From NCBI RefSeq assembly GCF_000988165.1, contig NW_020169307.1, forward strand, positions 1 through 64,000: 64,000 nucleotides of DNA, in the 5' to 3' direction. This stretch comes from Vairimorpha ceranae (taxonomy: Eukaryota; Microsporidia; Nosematidae). Position 1 is the first letter of the stretch, and every line of letters begins with the position of its first letter. The notes beneath the pieces are model-generated. The model had not been told where the DNA came from. It did no database searches and saw only the letters and a list, made by a program, of their open reading frames with translations. Below, piece after piece: positions 59,217 through 64,000 of this stretch. The position numbers were made by a program, and so were the translations under genes.

Positions 59217-59897
59217 ATGAAGTCAAATCTAAACATAAAAATTTTAAAGCTATGCATATCCGAGGTATGTTTACAAATAGGATTTGAGAGAATATCGGAA
59301 CAGAGTCTTAATATATTGTCCGATTTATTAAAATATTACATAATAAAAATTTCACTACAAATTAATAAATCAGTAGGATCGGATGCTTATTTCGAAGGGG
59401 TCACAGAATTTTTACTAAAAACTTTTTTAGGGGAAGACTCTTTTTTAGAAAAAGAAATGCTTGTATTTTTGAACTTACAAAATAATTTAAAAGGACATTT
59501 AAATGATCAGGGGAGTAATAAATCGTTATTGCATTGTTTAAAAATACTTCCAAATGACCATCTTTTTACGGGTGTAACACGTAATAATATTTATGAACTT
59601 GGTTCTGAACCAAGACTAAAAACTAATTTTGTAAATGACGCTATTGAAAAAGATGAAGATTTTCAATTTTTTCTAAAAAACTGTAAACCTAAGACCTTTT
59701 GTGAAATAAAGGTAGATAAATGTGATTATGACTTAACAAATGTAATAGAAGAAAATAAGAAACAAAAATGTGAATTTAATTATGAGCAAATGAGCATTTT
59801 TACAGATTTTACATGTACAGAAATTTTTAATGATCTCGATGACTTGTTTGCCGATTTTTCAAATTTTGCAACACAAAAAATATTTAAAGAATTATAA
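59217..59897 (+). CDS. Histone-fold (bromo-associated) TAF-like protein
   Basis: 226 residues from the ATG at 59217; an in-frame TTG lies four codons earlier. Residues about 8-50 (KLCISEVCLQIGFERISE, then LNILSDLLKYYIIKIS) match the bromodomain-associated histone fold found in TAF3, TAF8 and Spt7. The remainder is acidic and low-complexity, as in TAF8/Spt7 tails. TAF7 is the next gene on the right, though it may be coincidence. Which TAF it is remains open. Confidence 0.55.
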   Translation: MKSNLNIKILKLCISEVCLQIGFERISEQSLNILSDLLKYYIIKISLQINKSVGSDAYFEGVTEFLLKTFLGEDSFLEKEMLVFLNLQNNLKGHLNDQGSNKSLLHCLKILPNDHLFTGVTRNNIYELGSEPRLKTNFVNDAIEKDEDFQFFLKNCKPKTFCEIKVDKCDYDLTNVIEENKKQKCEFNYEQMSIFTDFTCTEIFNDLDDLFADFSNFATQKIFKEL

Positions 59898-60883
59898 TAA
59901 ATTACAATAGAGAAAAAAAGTTAATTTTTATTTAGTAACTATAAAAATTTTAAATTACAAGGTTTTGAATATATTTTATACTACATTTATTTTTTACAGT
60001 AAACAAAAAACGTCAATAAATGAAAACAACACACATCAGTGTTACGCTTATGAATCAACAAGGTATTGAAGAATATATATTATCAAATTGCTTTTTATAA
60101 ATATTTCAACTAATATTTGTAAAATTATAATCTTTTTTTATTTATAACAAAAGATACGTAGTAAAGAATAAAATTAATTCTACCAGTTTGTAGGTAATGT
60201 AATATTACTAAGTAATATTTATTAAATTAATTTTGCATATTAAATTATATAAGAAAAATAATTTATGGATTTTTATATAATAAGCTAATTATTTTACAAT
60301 TAAGTATATTCAAATAGTTATACTTGCTGATTATTTTTTGTGTAAGATTTGAGTTATGAAAATTCTAATTAATGAAAAGAACTAAACTGTTTTAAGCAAT
60401 AACACCAAGGAAACAAAAGGGTTGTAAACTTTACAATGTTTTATAATGACACAATAAAAATTTCAAATTAATACAATATTTTTAAAATCCGTTTCTAGAC
60501 AAAGTTAGTATATTTTGATTTAATTGATAAAATAAAAGCATTCTTAATATTAATTGTAAAGGTTTTGAATCTTTCTAAGATTGTAAATTCGAAAAAAAAT
60601 GCATCACCTCTTTTGCATTAACAATGTTTACAATATAAATATTATGTAGATAACAAAAATTTTTAAGAACAAAAGTAAAGATTTTTAAAGTATATTAAAT
60701 GTCAAATCGGAAAAAAAATATTCTCGATGCTGCATTAATTATATTGTTTATACAAAATTTCAATATATCATAATTTTGCATTTTTTATAAAAAAACATAA
60801 ATTTTAAAAACTATTAGTGCTTAACATAATTGGGTGTAATAAAACAATAAAATATAACAAAAACTTTGATTTTATAAACAGTC
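59898..60883. other. Gene-free AT-rich spacer
   Basis: About 1 kb between convergent genes. No gene, tRNA or obvious repeat. Confidence 0.45.
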
Positions 60884-61573
60884 TCAATTCTCATTACATA
60901 AATCTTCAAGTTTTTTTTGTAATGCTTCAAGCTTAACTTTAAACCTCTGCTGTAAAATTGGATTTAATGCATTTTTAACTAAGTTTTCCTGTTGTTCTAT
61001 TTCTTTCTTTAACTCGATTATTTCTGGTGTATCAAAATGCACATTTGCTGTTTCTAAATTTTTAATGTTAATTTTCGATGGTTCTAAGTTACTTTCTATT
61101 TCTGCTACAATATCTAAAATATCATCATCTACTTTTTCTTGCACATCTCCTTCTATTTCTACTTTTTTAGCTCTTTTATCTTTTTCCAATAATTCATTAA
61201 CTTTTTGTTCGATTTCATTAATTAAGTGTATTTTGCCAGTAACATTTTTTTTAAATCTTCTCATTTTTACATATTTTAAGGGCGCTGATAATCCACTAAT
61301 TTCAAGAATACGCCTTTCTCGTTCAAAGTCATAATCATAATTAGGATAAATAACAATTAGTGTAGAAACATCACATACTTTATAATACTGCTTTTTATCA
61401 AGAGTTTTATGTGTGTCAATAATACACGGTAATCTAATAATAATCCCGGGATATTTTTTGTTATTATGAACTAATTGTACCCTTTCTGAATCTATACTTT
61501 CTAAAGTAGACTCAGTAAGATTAATCACTTTTTTTAGTCCATCTTTTAATCTTAAAATAAAATGTTGTTCCAT
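60884..61573 (-). CDS. TAF7: TFIID subunit TAF7
   Basis: Part of TFIID, where it pairs with TAF1. 229 residues. The TAFII55 domain covers about 1-125: EQHFILRL, the family core RLPCIIDTHKTLDKKQYYK, CDVSTLIVIYP and RRFKKNVTG. The C-terminal half has a coiled coil (about 180-228). Shorter than yeast Taf7 (590), keeping only the core. CCC (GGG 61574-61576) abuts the ATG. Confidence 0.92.
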   Translation of the reverse strand: MEQHFILRLKDGLKKVINLTESTLESIDSERVQLVHNNKKYPGIIIRLPCIIDTHKTLDKKQYYKVCDVSTLIVIYPNYDYDFERERRILEISGLSAPLKYVKMRRFKKNVTGKIHLINEIEQKVNELLEKDKRAKKVEIEGDVQEKVDDDILDIVAEIESNLEPSKINIKNLETANVHFDTPEIIELKKEIEQQENLVKNALNPILQQRFKVKLEALQKKLEDLCNEN

Positions 61574-62026
61574 GGGCTAAAAACCTTCTTAAAGAAAATA
61601 AAAATTTATGAAAAGTTTTAATACTAGGAAAGATTTCTAATGTAAAAATTTAAGTTGTTGTTATAAATGCAAATTAATTTATTGTAGATCACAAGTCTAA
61701 GAGTAAATGTTTTTCTGAACATTCAATATTGTTTGAAGTCTTTTTACTGTTTAAATAATTACTTAAGTAATTTATTTGTATATGCTCATTATTTTCTTAA
61801 TCCGCATTAATTATCAGGGCTATTTAAAAAAATTGTTTACATAAGCCTTAATTTGCCTGTTTAAAACTATATTGTAGTGTACGAATTTTGATATTGTGTT
61901 GTTTAGTACTGTATATAGTTTATTTATCTTCTTTTTACTATAATTTTATGTTAATTTTAAATTTGTTAGCATTTTTAAACAAAATATTTTTTTAAATTAT
62001 TTAAGCATAATATTTTATCCCTTAAA
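61574..62026. other. Divergent spacer
   Basis: Between TAF7 (minus) and the TRA1-like gene (plus). Carries both CCC start motifs (GGG 61574-61576; CCC 62019-62021). No gene seen. Confidence 0.5.
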
Positions 62027-64000
62027 ATGTTAAAAGAAATAATTTTAAGTAATGATTCTTGTGAAGACAAATGTATAAAAATTTTAGATAAATTAGAAAA
62101 CGGAGATTTTTTAGATATTTTACTTAAGCCTGAAAACTTTATTAATGATTTGTTACCCTTTTGTATAAGAGTTTTGAAATCTTACACTTCTATATTAGAA
62201 GACGATAATTCTGATTTAAATAATTGTCGTACATTGGTGCTTAAAATTCTAAATCGTATACAACTAGATAATGTTATTCTAGATGAAATAATTGAACTTT
62301 TAAATATTGCTTTAGAAAAAGATAATATTTCAAATATAATTTTAATTATCAGATTTTTTGGTTCAAATATTCGATGTATAAATTTTAATGAGCAGGTATT
62401 AGAAAATCACTTAAGCATTATATTGTATCTAGTAAATAGCTTATTTAATAGATTAGAAACATTTGATATTGATATTATTAGTAATTGTTTAAGGTGTCTA
62501 ACGGAGCTTTTTATTTATTTATTCGAATTAAATAATAACTATTCTAGTGCAAGTAACAGAATTGACATAATTATCTTTAGATGTGTAAATTTCTATATTT
62601 CGTATCTAGACAAAAGAAATGTAATGGAGTTAATTGGTTTTAATAAGGATATAACAATACTTTTAATTTCTTCTATTACAAAATTAATTAAGCTTATTGC
62701 TAATACAATAATTTTTATTTCAAAAAATGAAAATTTTAGTATTTTGATACTGGAACTTGTAAAATTTGCTGCCTTTTATTGTCCAATTGATGCCGAAGGA
62801 TTAAAGTTAGAACTTTTACGTAGTTTTTTTAAAATTATTCTAAAGTCTAGAGAAGTATTTATTTCTAAAATCCAAGAGTTTTTTGATTTAAGATTTTTTT
62901 ATAGTCCTGAAACACATAATGTTAATATTAAAGGCCTTATAGGGCTAACAGATACATTACTTGCATTTAATGATAATTTTTTTGCTAGAACTTTCTATGA
63001 CTTATTTTACAGAACAGAAGAAATTTTGTATACAAGTATATCATCGATAAAATTGTATTTGGAAACAAACAAAAATATTCTTGCAGATAGTAATCTGTTA
63101 AATAATGTTGATGTTAATTTTTTATTTTTAAATAAAGATGCAGAATCTAATATTTGCATAAGATTTCATTTGGAAATTGTTAAAGAAGTTTTAAATTGTA
63201 TAAATAAGCAAATGTTTTGTGTTTTTAATTCAAGAATTCAGCGATTTGAACAAGTTGATTTGTTTTATAGAGCATTTGTATCTGTAATAAAAGTGATTAA
63301 TCTTATTGAAAAAGTTAAAAGAGACAATAATTATAACAGTCTTTGTAAAGAAATTTTTATTATTTCAGGAATATTTTTTAGAGATTTAACAAGTAAAATG
63401 ACCGAATTTTTTAGATTAAATTTAGAATCACTCGTTCTTTCAGTTTTTAAACGCGAAGATTTTTTTTGGTTATTTGGTGCAGCATTAAAATTAATTTTAG
63501 ATTTGGAAATAGAAGATGACGAACTGTATTTGATTGATGACTTTTTTTCAGTGTTTTTTATTCCAGTGGAATATTTACTTAATGATCTTAACAATAATTT
63601 TTCGAGGCAGATTGTTCTGTATGCTTGTGAAAGAATTTGCTTTTTTGAGATTGTAAAAAAAATGTGTTCTGAAACAATTAATCAATATTTTGGATTTCGT
63701 AAATATATTGAACTTCTTAAAGATCTATTGACTTGTGACTTTATAGATGTTAATTGGAAAAATTATCGTAATTTTTTAACTACAGACGATGAAAAGTTAT
63801 TAGAAATGCGAAGCAAAAGACTAAATAACAATTGTAATTATTATAACTTATACTTTACAATAATTATGAATAGATTTTGTATTAATCCATTTGGTGTAAG
63901 TCATAATGAATTTTCTTCTTTAATGGAATGTCTTGATATTTTAGTCAAGTCAGACGAAACTGGGTTGCACGAAATATTATTGTTGTGTTTTGAAAGTTTC
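62027..64000 (+). CDS. TRA1/TRRAP-like protein, N-terminal part, runs off the window
   Basis: Open for 658 codons to the exact right edge without a stop. CCC at 62019-62021 sets the ATG. The sequence is an unbroken helical-repeat solenoid. The stretch near 263-290, a Lys-rich ELLRSFFKIIL, then KIQEFFDLRFF and later GLIGLTDTLLAF, resembles the HEAT region of TRA1/TRRAP (L-R-K-E-L-L...; F-x-x-x-x-D-x-L-x-D-E; L-R-P-x-A-Y-x-x-L-A-D-L). TRA1 is the activator-binding scaffold of SAGA and NuA4, a PIKK without kinase activity. The FAT and kinase-like ends lie beyond the window. Another large HEAT protein is possible. Confidence 0.5.
   Translation, partial: MLKEIILSNDSCEDKCIKILDKLENGDFLDILLKPENFINDLLPFCIRVLKSYTSILEDDNSDLNNCRTLVLKILNRIQLDNVILDEIIELLNIALEKDNISNIILIIRFFGSNIRCINFNEQVLENHLSIILYLVNSLFNRLETFDIDIISNCLRCLTELFIYLFELNNNYSSASNRIDIIIFRCVNFYISYLDKRNVMELIGFNKDITILLISSITKLIKLIANTIIFISKNENFSILILELVKFAAFYCPIDAEGLKLELLRSFFKIILKSREVFISKIQEFFDLRFFYSPETHNVNIKGLIGLTDTLLAFNDNFFARTFYDLFYRTEEILYTSISSIKLYLETNKNILADSNLLNNVDVNFLFLNKDAESNICIRFHLEIVKEVLNCINKQMFCVFNSRIQRFEQVDLFYRAFVSVIKVINLIEKVKRDNNYNSLCKEIFIISGIFFRDLTSKMTEFFRLNLESLVLSVFKREDFFWLFGAALKLILDLEIEDDELYLIDDFFSVFFIPVEYLLNDLNNNFSRQIVLYACERICFFEIVKKMCSETINQYFGFRKYIELLKDLLTCDFIDVNWKNYRNFLTTDDEKLLEMRSKRLNNNCNYYNLYFTIIMNRFCINPFGVSHNEFSSLMECLDILVKSDETGLHEILLLCFESF

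Overview
The window looks like nuclear DNA of a microsporidian, an obligate intracellular fungus-related parasite. It is extremely AT-rich. Its genes are intron-free, single and short compared with their yeast or animal relatives. Most start codons have a short C-rich motif (CCC or CCT) 0 to about 15 bases upstream, a known microsporidian start signal. The gene set is wholly eukaryotic. Gene-poor stretches of 0.8-2 kb and decayed DNA transposons point to one of the larger, AT-rich microsporidian genomes, but the species cannot be named from this sequence.

Left third (1-25.5 kb): a signal-peptide protein broken by a frameshift at the left edge, then a decayed Tc1/mariner-like transposon in a gene-poor stretch. 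Next come APC10, NOG1, a small membrane protein, MCM6 and a SUMO protease lying between two minisatellites. Two tiny head-to-head genes, a RhoGAP, a basic Cys-rich protein and a C2H2 zinc-finger protein follow. After them are a RanGAP-like LRR protein, an N-acetyltransferase, a WNK-like kinase, glucose-6-phosphate isomerase, tRNA-Ser(AGA), a U2AF-like protein and a BIR (survivin-like) protein.

Middle (25.5-46.5 kb): ribosomal protein eS6, an RluA-family pseudouridine synthase and the GPI-anchor acyltransferase GWT1. An accessory stretch of about 8 kb follows, with a decayed MULE/FLYWCH transposase and two unknown signal-peptide/single-TM proteins. Then come uL1, a second RhoGAP-like protein, an otubain-type OTU protease, an unknown protein, a gamma-tubulin complex component, a secreted unknown, FCF1 and a YTM1-like protein. 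Three copies of a short dispersed repeat lie between genes here.

Right third (46.5-64 kb): a locus predicted to make a structured RNA sits beside a DUF2828-type (Ro/TROVE-like plus vWA) protein, which is the most unusual pairing in the window. Then come a secreted unknown, a tail-anchored protein, an exportin-like protein, an RPEL-motif protein, an SDS22-like LRR protein and a SNARE-like protein. The last genes are BRF1, a TAF-type histone-fold protein, TAF7 and the first 658 residues of a TRA1/TRRAP-like protein that runs off the right edge.

By function, the genes serve ribosome assembly (NOG1, FCF1, YTM1, eS6, uL1), Pol II and Pol III initiation (TAF7, TAF-like, TRA1-like, BRF1), cell cycle and replication (MCM6, APC10, BIR, SDS22, gamma-TuC), nuclear transport (RanGAP, exportin), ubiquitin/SUMO removal, glycolysis and the membrane/secretory system. 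No operons are seen. Genes lie alternately on both strands, and several divergent pairs share 10-35 bp start regions.
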